From the NCBI RefSeq assembly GCF_946190375.1, contig NZ_CAMIAF010000003.1:1-64000 (forward strand): a stretch of DNA of 64,000 bases, written 5' to 3'. Made by a program: the position numbers and the translations under genes. Positions 11,292 to 19,104 of this stretch are shown piece by piece (positions within the stretch are counted from its first letter, which is position 1; each line of letters begins with the position of its first letter). The DNA is from Streptococcus mitis (GTDB taxonomy: Bacteria; Bacillota; Bacilli; Lactobacillales; Streptococcaceae). The notes beneath the pieces are model-generated. The model did not search any database, had not been told where the DNA came from, and saw only the letters and a program-made list of their open reading frames with translations.

Positions 11292-11316
11292 GAGAACGAG
11301 CCAAAACCTCGTTCTC
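11292..11316 (-). terminator. rho-independent terminator upstream of the calcium-binding gene
   Basis: On the minus strand, GAGAACGAG, a 7-base loop and CTCGTTCTC are followed by seven T residues (11285-11291). It lies 80 bases before the 11211 start, so any transcript entering from the right must pass it. It could be a true terminator or an attenuator for the SNF2 unit. Confidence 0.75.
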
Positions 11317-11346
11317 CTTAAAATGATAAAACGTTACTATCAAAGT

Positions 11347-11379
11347 AAAAAAGATGACTTACAGAACCTGTAAGCCACC
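11347..11379 (-). terminator. terminator of the candidate small RNA
   Basis: A 12-base-pair stem with wobble pairs (11353-11364 with 11368-11379) around a three-base loop is followed on the minus strand by TTTTTT. It is one of two tandem minus-strand terminators before the calcium-binding gene. Confidence 0.7.
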
Positions 11380-11470
11380 TAGTCAGTCGGTTTATTCTGG
11401 TGTCCGCCACCGCTTGGCCCTTATGTCCAAGATTAATATCAGATTGAACATGAGCCGACCACTCATCTAC
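11347..11470 (-). ncRNA. candidate small structured RNA (about 124 nt)
   Basis: A minus-strand promoter (-35 TTGCGT, 17-base spacer, -10 TAGAAT at 11477-11505) would start a transcript near 11470. The predicted RNA has a closing helix pairing 11455-11459 with 11386-11390. Within it are a hairpin between 11427-11431 and 11413-11417 and a hairpin GGTG/CACC at 11399-11411. It ends in a strong terminator: stem 11353-11364 with 11368-11379, three-base loop, then TTTTTT at 11347-11352. No open frame fits. It may be an antisense or regulatory RNA, or a leader for the calcium-binding / SNF2 unit. All of this is read by eye. Confidence 0.45.
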
Positions 11471-11476
11471 ACCATT

Positions 11477-11505
11477 ATTCTAACGAATATGAGCTACAAA
11501 CGCAA
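11477..11505 (-). promoter_or_regulatory. candidate promoter of the small RNA
   Basis: The -35 TTGCGT (complement of 11500-11505) and -10 TAGAAT (complement of 11477-11482) are separated by exactly 17 bases. No gene follows within 250 bases; the next features are the structured RNA and its terminator. Confidence 0.45.
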
Positions 11506-11559
11506 GAGAAAAACTTATTTTGGATTTATACACTATAAAAAACATACACTATCTTCAGA

Positions 11560-11588
11560 TTGAACTTTTGTTCAAAATAAGCTATAAT
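11560..11588 (+). promoter_or_regulatory. promoter and palindromic operator of the toxin-antitoxin-like pair
   Basis: The -35 TTGAAC at 11560-11565 and a perfect -10 TATAAT at 11583-11588 are 17 bases apart. The -35 lies within a perfect palindrome, TTGAAC-TTTT-GTTCAA, at 11560-11575. This arrangement suits autorepression by the downstream antitoxin. The promoter reading is strong; the operator role is inferred. Confidence 0.75.
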
Positions 11589-11618
11589 GAATTTAAGTAG
11601 AAACAGGAGGTAGAACAA

Positions 11619-11783
11619 ATGGCTACAATCAGTTTAACACGTGATATAAAACTAACAAACGAAGATGCTCTAAAAATTCTTAATCATAAACCATCTAAAA
11701 AGCTACAAGCCGTCTTGAAATCTATTGAATCACAGGACGCTACCGCTCCAACGAAAAATAAACTCATTTCAAAGTATCTGTAA
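11619..11783 (+). CDS. small antitoxin-like protein
   Basis: This encodes 54 residues starting MATISLTRDIKLTNEDALK. The ATG at 11619 follows AGGAGG at 8-base spacing. A short N-terminal strand followed by two helices suggests a ribbon-helix-helix-like DNA-binding fold, and the C-terminus is a lysine-rich tail (TKNKLISKYL). The gene ends one base before the GNAT start, so the two are translationally coupled. A small DNA-binding-like protein just ahead of a GNAT enzyme, with a palindrome at the promoter, fits a type II antitoxin such as those paired with GNAT toxins (TacT/AtaT type). Family membership is not proven. It could alternatively be a plain repressor. Confidence 0.7.
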   Translation: MATISLTRDIKLTNEDALKILNHKPSKKLQAVLKSIESQDATAPTKNKLISKYL

Positions 11784-11784
11784 G

Positions 11785-12393
11785 ATGACAATTCAAGTAA
11801 CACCACTTAAGCAATATCTTGAAAATATTCAAGTGCTAGCTCCTGATAAAACTGAGAAACAAGTTCAGGATCTATTTAAAACTATCATTTTAGAAAATGT
11901 TGATTTCAACGGTAATGAAGAGATGTTGACTTATCTATCTGATAAAGCCCCCAATTTTGAAAAACAACATCGTTCTCGTAATTTTATCGTTGAAGAAACT
12001 GAAACAAATAACATCATAGGATTCTTTAGTTTATCTCTCAAAGTTGTTGATATTTCTGATTTAGAGAAATCCTTAAAAAAGAAACTCGTCCTAAAAGGGA
12101 AAAGTCCCAAAAATATTGATTATCTTCCTGTGTTACTTATCGGTCAATTCGGCAAAAACACAAAGCTAAATAAACTATCAGGACAAGAGTTATTTGAAAT
12201 TGTAATTCAAAAAATTGAAGAATTTCGAGCAATTGTAGGAACTCAGATGGTATTTTTAGATAGTATCAATCATCCTAAAGTCATTCAATTTTATGAACAG
12301 TTCGGATTTGTTGCTTACAGTCAATTGATTAAAGACGATCATCAAGTAACTTATCAGCCTATGGCATTAAATATGTCACTCTATAAAAAATAA
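11785..12393 (+). CDS. GNAT-family acetyltransferase, probable toxin
   Basis: This encodes 202 residues from the ATG at 11785, one base after the upstream stop; an in-frame ATG at 11725 lies inside the preceding gene and lacks a ribosome site. The layout is GNAT-like: a central strand with NNIIGFFSLSLKVVDIS, the region YLPVLLIGQFGKNTKLNKLSGQ where GNAT proteins bind acetyl-CoA, and a C-terminal VIQFYEQFGFVAY motif typical of the family. GNAT toxins acetylate aminoacyl-tRNA and block translation. Whether this one does is inferred from its pairing with the small upstream protein. It is convergent with the tra operon and separated from it by a bidirectional terminator. Confidence 0.75.
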   Translation: MTIQVTPLKQYLENIQVLAPDKTEKQVQDLFKTIILENVDFNGNEEMLTYLSDKAPNFEKQHRSRNFIVEETETNNIIGFFSLSLKVVDISDLEKSLKKKLVLKGKSPKNIDYLPVLLIGQFGKNTKLNKLSGQELFEIVIQKIEEFRAIVGTQMVFLDSINHPKVIQFYEQFGFVAYSQLIKDDHQVTYQPMALNMSLYKK

Positions 12394-12427
12394 GAATCAT
12401 GTCACCTAAACTGATGACATGATTCTT
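12392..12427. terminator. bidirectional terminator between the GNAT gene and the tra operon
   Basis: A perfect 13-base inverted repeat (12392-12404 with 12415-12427) has a 10-base loop. T-rich tails follow on both strands (TTTATTT to the right, TTATTTTTTAT to the left on the minus strand). It ends the plus-strand GNAT gene and the minus-strand CHAP gene. Confidence 0.85.
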
Positions 12428-15241
12428 TTATTTCACCGTATAGGCAAAACTAATGGCACTATCTGCTTGAGAGATTTTTCTAAAGGTATAGTTAGGATTA
12501 CCCCCATAGTTTGTCTCAGACACAAGGAAAGAACCATCATCATATACTTTCTCGACAAAAGCCACATGACCATAGTCTGCTGGTGTCCCATGTGTACCTC
12601 CTACAAAAGAAACAATGGCACCTGCTCTTGGTATAGAGCCCGTTTCCCCTCCAAGACTTGAAGCTGTCGCAACCCAGTCCTGACCATTTCCCATAGTATT
12701 AATGATTGAAATCTTTTCTCCATTTCTACCTTTTAGCTTTAATCCTAACTGGTTCATACGAGCCGCAACACCCCATGTACATTGTCCATAGGCATAGGCC
12801 ATACCATCTCCACCACCAGGAACAGAATGATCATACAAGTCTCCACGAACCCCTTCAAGGGATTGCGGGTCACTTTTTGCCTGTCCTCCATTTGTTTGGC
12901 TGAAGCCTTTTTCAATTTGGTAATACCATTCCGTTGCTCTGGTTTGTCTTTCCAGTAGTTTGTCACCAGAATTTCCCTCCCAATAAGTGAGGAAGAGTTG
13001 GGCAAGATTGGCTGCACTGCCTGTATTTCCAAAGAAATCCTTTAACCAACTTTGATAGTAAGGACTATCCCCATGAAGCATAAAATCAAGTTGTAGGTCT
13101 AAATCATACCACTTCTTATTTTTGATATGTGCATAATTCAATAAAGCTGTATGACGTGTTGAACCATCTGCAGTATCTGTCCATTGACCTAACCCCAAAC
13201 CTCTATGAAGAATATTAGGATAAGCACCACTATAAATAGCTGGACCTCCAATCGCTAACCATGCTTCATCATCCCATGAGGAATCGGTAGCGCCAACAGG
13301 AGGAGATAAATAATCCCCTTCAGCACGTTTAGGATTAATAGAAGACTCTACCGACCAATTTCCTAAAATTGCCGCAATGGCTTGAGGACTTGCCCCTTGA
13401 GATTTCAAAAACTCATAAATATGTTTTGCTCGTTCAAACTCATCCCCACCAAACTGACCAATAGCTGGTAAGATAGTAGTCTGAAGTTGAATGACTTTTG
13501 GGAAATAAAATTGCGGATTGACATACACCAATTTTTCTTTCTTGTTCTTATACTTTTGATAGGAAACTTTCAAACCTGTATCATCTGGTGTTTCACCGAT
13601 AACATCACCCGTTAGAACTCTAGTCCCCTCAATCGCACGGCCATTATGAATGGAATATAAGGTTAAGCGACTCTCATTCTCTCCTTTTCCGTTAGTGAGA
13701 ATAACATTATCACCGTCTAGAGATACAACACCATCCATTGGTGCGACAATCGTTTGGTGAGCCTTCGCTTCTAATAGAATGTACTCCTGAAGAGTAGGTT
13801 TTCCGTCTAAATCATAGTATCCATAACGATAAGTCATGGTTAAACTATCTTCGTTGCTTTGTCCTTCAAACGGATTGTCCAATTCCTGCATGGAAGCATA
13901 GACACCTTCTTCTTTTAGTTCCTTCATTTCCTCTTGATCGTCTTTCGAGAGTTTATACTTAGGAGTTTCATAAAGGTCTTGCATGGATTTCAAATCTTCC
14001 CCATCGTTTAAATCATGCCACAAAGTAGATAGATAATCCTTGTAAGTTTCTGAACTAAATAAGTGAACTGGTTTGTGTAACTCATAGTCATGGAATTTAA
14101 AATTCATATACCCCATCACATCATCAACTTTTGTGTAATAGGTAATGCCTTTGTCATTTGTACGAGTATGTTCTGCGTCTTCCCAAGTTAGGTGGGTATA
14201 AGCTTTTGTTAATTCAAATTCATCTTGTTGAATCAAACTAGCAGATGAAAAACCTAAAAAGAAGCTCATCATAAGTAAAAGAAGAAAGACTATTCCTCCA
14301 ACTATCCATGTTGCAGGATTTCCAGCCGCAAATGTAAAGAAGGAAAAGGCTGCTTTTAGTTTTTGATAGATATTTCGGACACTTGTAAGACCTTGTTTCT
14401 TTAATTTTCGATACCGATTTTTAAAGGAGCTTGGATTATCTTTTGCTAGTTTCCATCCTTTTCCATCCTTAAAATGATGGTATCGCTCTTTTGTGTTGGT
14501 CAGTCTTTTCTTGGTAAAACGACCTGTTACTTGTCCTGTTTTGACACTAGCTTTCCCAATGTTATAAGAAAGCCGACTGTAGCGTTTCCCTTTTCTAATG
14601 GTCTCTTGAAGTGTGCGATAGCCTTCTAAATCTTCATTTTCTGAAGCTAACTCTCCACCTTCACGTCCAAGGACATAAAGGAAAGTTTTGGCTTTCCTAC
14701 TAACCTTTTTGGATTTATAGGCTTGTTTAGTAGATTTTAAATTTTCTTTGGCGGCCTTGACTTCTTTCTTAGCTTTTAATTCTTCTAAACTCTTCCCTTG
14801 AAAGAAAAAATTAGATTTTTGTTTCGATTCCTGACCGTAGAGAAATTTTTGATTGGTTTTTCTTTCTTTACGACTCTCTTTTCTTTCTTCTTTTGCTTCT
14901 ACCTTGGCTTCTCTAAATTGCTTCTTGGCTATTTTCAATCGTTTCCTAGCATGAGGCAATCGTCTGTCTCTTAATTCTTTGCGATTCAAAAGAGATGGAG
15001 GACTATTTTGAAGGATGTGATTGTAATCTTCATTTGCTTGTTTTACTCTAGCCTTTGATGCTTCTCTCATCTCCTCTAGCTTTTCTTTTATCTCTTTTTT
15101 CCATGCTTTTTCATCCAGTACAGCGGAATCTTTTTTCTGTTTCCTTACCTCCTTCTTTCCTTTTTTCAAGAATTTCTTCTCATCTTTTAGACTTCTTCTA
15201 AATTCCTTTCGGGCACGTATGATTTCTCTTTTATCCTTCAT
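12428..15241 (-). CDS. conjugation cell-wall hydrolase (lysozyme-like and CHAP domains)
   Basis: This encodes 937 residues. About 300 N-terminal residues are extremely Lys/Glu/Arg-rich and cytoplasmic, followed by one membrane segment (~305-335). Outside, a beta-rich stretch (~490-570; IVAPMDGVVS, NGRAIEGTRVLTGDVIG) looks like an M23-type fold without clear zinc ligands. Next is a phage tail-type lysozyme domain (~610-770; NWSVESSINP with the likely catalytic Glu near 630). A C-terminal CHAP amidase follows, with Cys in GQCTWGV (~821) and His in YGHVAFVE (~892). In Gram-positive type IV secretion such bifunctional VirB1-like enzymes open the peptidoglycan for the channel. It lies directly downstream of VirB4 with an 11-base gap. 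Confidence 0.92.
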   Translation of the reverse strand: MKDKREIIRARKEFRRSLKDEKKFLKKGKKEVRKQKKDSAVLDEKAWKKEIKEKLEEMREASKARVKQANEDYNHILQNSPPSLLNRKELRDRRLPHARKRLKIAKKQFREAKVEAKEERKESRKERKTNQKFLYGQESKQKSNFFFQGKSLEELKAKKEVKAAKENLKSTKQAYKSKKVSRKAKTFLYVLGREGGELASENEDLEGYRTLQETIRKGKRYSRLSYNIGKASVKTGQVTGRFTKKRLTNTKERYHHFKDGKGWKLAKDNPSSFKNRYRKLKKQGLTSVRNIYQKLKAAFSFFTFAAGNPATWIVGGIVFLLLLMMSFFLGFSSASLIQQDEFELTKAYTHLTWEDAEHTRTNDKGITYYTKVDDVMGYMNFKFHDYELHKPVHLFSSETYKDYLSTLWHDLNDGEDLKSMQDLYETPKYKLSKDDQEEMKELKEEGVYASMQELDNPFEGQSNEDSLTMTYRYGYYDLDGKPTLQEYILLEAKAHQTIVAPMDGVVSLDGDNVILTNGKGENESRLTLYSIHNGRAIEGTRVLTGDVIGETPDDTGLKVSYQKYKNKKEKLVYVNPQFYFPKVIQLQTTILPAIGQFGGDEFERAKHIYEFLKSQGASPQAIAAILGNWSVESSINPKRAEGDYLSPPVGATDSSWDDEAWLAIGGPAIYSGAYPNILHRGLGLGQWTDTADGSTRHTALLNYAHIKNKKWYDLDLQLDFMLHGDSPYYQSWLKDFFGNTGSAANLAQLFLTYWEGNSGDKLLERQTRATEWYYQIEKGFSQTNGGQAKSDPQSLEGVRGDLYDHSVPGGGDGMAYAYGQCTWGVAARMNQLGLKLKGRNGEKISIINTMGNGQDWVATASSLGGETGSIPRAGAIVSFVGGTHGTPADYGHVAFVEKVYDDGSFLVSETNYGGNPNYTFRKISQADSAISFAYTVK

Positions 15242-15252
15242 TTACCTTCCCC

Positions 15253-17607
15253 TTAATTAGAAGCCATTTTATCAGGATCCGTACTCATGATATCAAACAA
15301 TTGAGTACCTTGAGGAATCTTATTTTTAAAGGGAACGACAACTGAACCAGCTTTTATTAGTCCAGCCCCTTTTTCTGGATTGACTAGGTATTTTTCGAGT
15401 TCTTTTGACAAGCCTAAGAGTTGAACCAATTCTTCTCTATCATTTTTTGCTTGCTTGAGGAGAATCATAAATTCACTATTTGCAATAATCCGTCTACCAT
15501 TTGGATCTAACAATAAGGTTTCGACGTTTTGGGTTATCCCAGTCGGACTAGCTCCATATTTTCTGACACGACTCCACAATTTAAAGAAGAAATCACTGGC
15601 ATATTTATCTAATAAGAGAAGCTGCATCTCATCGAAATAAATCCAGGTCTTCTTCCCTAATTTTTGATTCCGAACGACACGATTCCATATCTGATCAAAA
15701 ACAACCATAAGGGAAATTTGTTTCAGCTCATCTCCTAACTTTTTAACATTATAGATTAAGAAATTGGATCCTGTTTGAATATTGGTCTTATGAGAAAAAA
15801 TATCAAGAGAACCTTCAACATACAGTTCCATATCAAGTGCCAAATTCTGCGCTTCTTCTTCTGGCTGTTGACTCAAGACAAAAACCCATTCTTCCAAAGA
15901 AGGCTCTTTAAATGACTGATAGGTGAGTCTCGTAACTCGGTCAATAATCGATTTTTCTCTTCCATCCATTTTTCTATCCAATAACTTGCCGATAAAGGAT
16001 AAAAGAAATTCTGATTTTACCTTTACAGGATCTTCATCCATATTTTCTTCAGACAAGTCAAGAACATTGAGATAGGTTTGGGAATCAGGCGCAATATCAA
16101 TCATTTCTCCACCAAAAGCCCGTCCAATAACACTGTACTCTGCTTCTGGATCCACGATGATAATTTCAGTATTTTCACCAGATTCCTTGATTTTGGTCGT
16201 GATAATCTCATGCTTGGTTGCCATCCCTTTCCCAGCTCCAGATGTCCCTAAAATCAGACCAGACGGTGTATTTAATAAGCTGCGGTCAATGGTAATAATA
16301 TTGCTTGAGATTTGATTGATACCGTAATATTTCCCACTACGGTCTTGTAAATCTACTGAAGTCCAAGGAGAGTTCACTGCTATATTGGATGTTAATAAAC
16401 TCCGTGATACGCCCTCTAAAAAATCACAACCAAATGGCAGCAAACTATTAAAGGCTGCTTCTTGCATATATGGAAGTTTATCAATCATTAGGTCATTTGA
16501 GCCGGCCACTTGTTGAATCGTGTCTAGAGCTTGTTTAAGTTCTTCTTCATCCTGACCAAAAACACCAATCAAAAAGACTGTTTGAAATAGTTTATCTCCT
16601 GTCTCTGTCATGGTTTTTAAGAGTTCTTCAGCTTCATCGATATTGCTTTCTAATACATGACCTACTTTTTCCAAATAGATACCTGTACGAGCTAGTTTTT
16701 GTTGTTCCCCAATCTTTTGGGATTCCATCAAGGTCTTCTTTGTTCGTAGTTTCTTCATAGCATCTGCCTTGGTCGAACTTTGAGCATGAAGGCTCACTAT
16801 CAATTCCAAATCTCCTTGCATGAGGTCTCGGATAAACTGATCTCCTAATTCCATACCGTAATCTCTGACATAGACAATCTGCAATAAGCGGTCATTGATT
16901 TGTAGGTAATTCTTGTTTTTAAAATCCAAGAGATTAGGTGCTATGAAGTGACGAGTTGTCTGACCAGATCTCGTTAAATCACGGTAAGAAAAAGGAAGAT
17001 GGTGTTCTCCTCTAAGCATATCCGCCAACAAGTTGACACGGTCTTCTCCAGCCAAGGATTCAAAACGTGCATCAATTTCTGAGAAACCACTCTTGAAATA
17101 TTCTCCTATTTGGGACAAGGAACGATAGGCTTGTTTGGGATTAGAATCCTTTCTACCAAAGCTAATCAGTTTCACAGCTGAAAAGTTATTTTCACCACTG
17201 TCTAAATTTTGATTCATCATCCGATTCAATTCTTTACGATAGCTATCATACCCATCTTCTTTTTCTTCATACAAAACACTTTGTCTGAATTTTTCTAGAT
17301 TCAATCTTTTATTAAAGATGGTCAATTGGAAGTTGGTTTGGTCATCTAAAGAGTTAATCAAATCAGAATACTTCTCAATGATTGCGCCCTTATCTTCTAA
17401 ACCAACTGTTTGGTAATTGACATCACCAAGTAAATAGCTTTGTGAGAAATAATCTTCTTTCACCTGCATCAGACCATTTTGATAAAGGGCTTGATAGGAA
17501 AGGGTATTAGCCGTTGATGGTAACACTTCCTCTTTTTTCCCTTTAACTTCTTTCTGATTAGTCATTGAAGTTTTTTGTTTCTTTAATGTATTTGATTTTC
17601 TTTTCAT
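15253..17607 (-). CDS. virB4: VirB4-family conjugation ATPase
   Basis: This encodes 784 residues, normal for VirB4/TrsE. The N-terminal half is the membrane-associated VirB4 region. The C-terminal half is a RecA-like motor with Walker A GTSGAGKG (~456) and Walker B WIYFDEMQLLL (~658). It powers assembly of the type IV secretion channel at the inner face of the membrane. The start at 17607 overlaps the end of the PrgI gene by 50 bases. AGAGGAT precedes the ATG; an internal ATG at 17565 is possible but has no better site. Its context, between PrgI and the wall hydrolase, matches the conserved tra order of streptococcal ICEs. Confidence 0.95.
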   Translation of the reverse strand: MKRKSNTLKKQKTSMTNQKEVKGKKEEVLPSTANTLSYQALYQNGLMQVKEDYFSQSYLLGDVNYQTVGLEDKGAIIEKYSDLINSLDDQTNFQLTIFNKRLNLEKFRQSVLYEEKEDGYDSYRKELNRMMNQNLDSGENNFSAVKLISFGRKDSNPKQAYRSLSQIGEYFKSGFSEIDARFESLAGEDRVNLLADMLRGEHHLPFSYRDLTRSGQTTRHFIAPNLLDFKNKNYLQINDRLLQIVYVRDYGMELGDQFIRDLMQGDLELIVSLHAQSSTKADAMKKLRTKKTLMESQKIGEQQKLARTGIYLEKVGHVLESNIDEAEELLKTMTETGDKLFQTVFLIGVFGQDEEELKQALDTIQQVAGSNDLMIDKLPYMQEAAFNSLLPFGCDFLEGVSRSLLTSNIAVNSPWTSVDLQDRSGKYYGINQISSNIITIDRSLLNTPSGLILGTSGAGKGMATKHEIITTKIKESGENTEIIIVDPEAEYSVIGRAFGGEMIDIAPDSQTYLNVLDLSEENMDEDPVKVKSEFLLSFIGKLLDRKMDGREKSIIDRVTRLTYQSFKEPSLEEWVFVLSQQPEEEAQNLALDMELYVEGSLDIFSHKTNIQTGSNFLIYNVKKLGDELKQISLMVVFDQIWNRVVRNQKLGKKTWIYFDEMQLLLLDKYASDFFFKLWSRVRKYGASPTGITQNVETLLLDPNGRRIIANSEFMILLKQAKNDREELVQLLGLSKELEKYLVNPEKGAGLIKAGSVVVPFKNKIPQGTQLFDIMSTDPDKMASN

Positions 17608-17917
17608 GTTCAGATCCTCTCTTTCCTGTAATTGTGCGTAGGGGAACCGTTAATTCAAAATGAAGACGGTATTTCAAATAATGTTCAAAATATAAATCAT
17701 TGGGTTTATAGACTCCAAAAAGCATGAGGGGAATGGTAAAAGCAAACACAAAACCGTAAACAAACCAATCTCCAAATTGCCAGAAAAAGAGATTCAAACC
17801 CAAAACAATAATTGTGACAATAAAGGCTGGTAAAACAAAGATGATTTGTCTTGTGGTGAAGCCTAACCAAGCCCTGTGTTGGTATTTTGAGATGTCTTTA
17901 AAGACACGTGTATTCAT
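17558..17917 (-). CDS. PrgI family membrane protein (VirB3-like)
   Basis: This encodes 119 residues with two adjacent membrane segments (~22-45 and ~50-72) and a C-terminal cytoplasmic part containing YKPNDLYFEHYLKYRL. This matches the PrgI family, which occupies the VirB3 position in Gram-positive type IV secretion systems and partners VirB4. AAAGGAAAG precedes the ATG at 17917. It overlaps the virB4 start, a sign of coupled translation. Confidence 0.88.
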   Translation of the reverse strand: MNTRVFKDISKYQHRAWLGFTTRQIIFVLPAFIVTIIVLGLNLFFWQFGDWFVYGFVFAFTIPLMLFGVYKPNDLYFEHYLKYRLHFELTVPLRTITGKRGSEHEKKIKYIKETKNFND

Positions 17918-17970
17918 GACTTTCCTTTCTAAAAAGGCTAAGAAGCAATCACTTCCTAGCCTTTATCTAA

Positions 17971-18825
17971 TTACATACCTAAAATTGAGCGAGCCGTACG
18001 TTGAGAACCAACGAGGGCAATAATCAGTAAGATAGCTTGTATCAAGCTACCAAACATAATCGCAAGTGATTGCAAGACTCCTGCACCATTTGAAACAGCT
18101 ATTTTCCCAGCAGATTCAAATAAAGGAACAAGAGAAACAATCAGAAAAATAAGAACCCCTTGTACCGCATAGACCATAATATTTTTTAAATAGCCTATAC
18201 CAATAGACTTCCATTCATCACTTAAAAATGTTGGAATCGTAAGAGGGGCAAATGGGATCATAAGGTAGAGTTGAATAAATCGAATAGATACCAAAAGATT
18301 AACCATGGCTGCACTTACTATCCGAACAAGCCAAATGAGGAGGGCGAAAAAGCCCACAATCATCCGGCCAATAAATCCTGAACCTTTTAATCCAGAGATG
18401 GTATCATACTTTGCCCCACCGTGAGCCACAATCGAGGCCACTTGTTCAATGGCGTGACTCGCAATCCCGATGATGGCTTCTACAATGACGGTAGTGTTGG
18501 TAATTACAACTGCGACCATAATATAACTAATCAACATCGGCGCTAATGCTTCAAAGGTCATCGCTCCTCCTGAGTTAGCAATTTTCTTTGCCATCTTCGA
18601 AAATTCTAAGATGAGAACAACTGATAAAATCGCAACTCCGAGAGGCTGCATGACACTTTTAGTAATACTAGACATATAAGTCCAAACTGTTGGATTGTAG
18701 CTAGATAGGGATTTAATCAGATCTACCGTAGATTGTAAATCTACATTAAATCCTTCAAATAAATTTTCAGCTGATATTTTTTCAGATGCAAGGTAAACAA
18801 AAGGTGAGACTAAACTAAGATTCAT
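17971..18825 (-). CDS. VirB6/TrbL-like polytopic channel protein
   Basis: This encodes 284 residues with about six membrane segments: ~60-80, ~95-125, ~150-175, ~180-200, ~210-235 and ~255-280. The pattern, with a glycine-rich loop near the middle and a central aromatic MIPFAPLTIPTFL segment, is typical of the VirB6/TrbL-like proteins of Firmicutes conjugation systems, which form part of the DNA channel. AGGAGG lies before the ATG at 18825. It sits between the small two-TM protein and PrgI in the same operon. Confidence 0.85.
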   Translation of the reverse strand: MNLSLVSPFVYLASEKISAENLFEGFNVDLQSTVDLIKSLSSYNPTVWTYMSSITKSVMQPLGVAILSVVLILEFSKMAKKIANSGGAMTFEALAPMLISYIMVAVVITNTTVIVEAIIGIASHAIEQVASIVAHGGAKYDTISGLKGSGFIGRMIVGFFALLIWLVRIVSAAMVNLLVSIRFIQLYLMIPFAPLTIPTFLSDEWKSIGIGYLKNIMVYAVQGVLIFLIVSLVPLFESAGKIAVSNGAGVLQSLAIMFGSLIQAILLIIALVGSQRTARSILGM

Positions 18826-18841
18826 GTCATTGTTTATCCTC

Positions 18842-19084
18842 CTAAATTGAAATCTGGGTTACAAAGGCTCCAGCAGCCCCGACCATAACACCACCGACAA
18901 TTTCCAGAATGGCATTCCGAACACCTGGTCCACCATCTTTAATATTGGTTGCAAGGTTGACAATCCCCACAACAACGAGAAAGGCACCAACCGCAATCAA
19001 TCCCTTCTGTAACAAAGACATAGCTTGTGCAAACATAGCACTTGCGTCTACTCCATAAACAAAACCTTTAAAATGCGTAATCAT
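18842..19084 (-). CDS. small two-TM conjugation protein (VirB2-like position)
   Basis: This encodes 80 residues with hydrophobic segments at about 27-48 and 58-78, separated by a short KDGGPG loop. Size, topology and location between VirD4 and VirB6 match the small Maff2/VirB2-like proteins of Gram-positive ICEs, which are proposed to be pilin-like channel subunits. GAGGAAA precedes the ATG. The assignment to VirB2 is by position and topology, not by a sequence motif. Confidence 0.75.
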   Translation of the reverse strand: MITHFKGFVYGVDASAMFAQAMSLLQKGLIAVGAFLVVVGIVNLATNIKDGGPGVRNAILEIVGGVMVGAAGAFVTQISI

Positions 19085-19104
19085 CTATTTCCTCTTTTCT
19101 ATTT

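Noticed and set aside
11158-11563. Two plus-strand frames of 71 and 69 residues near the candidate small RNA
   Set aside because: No ribosome sites, no domain, and they run across terminators and hairpins.
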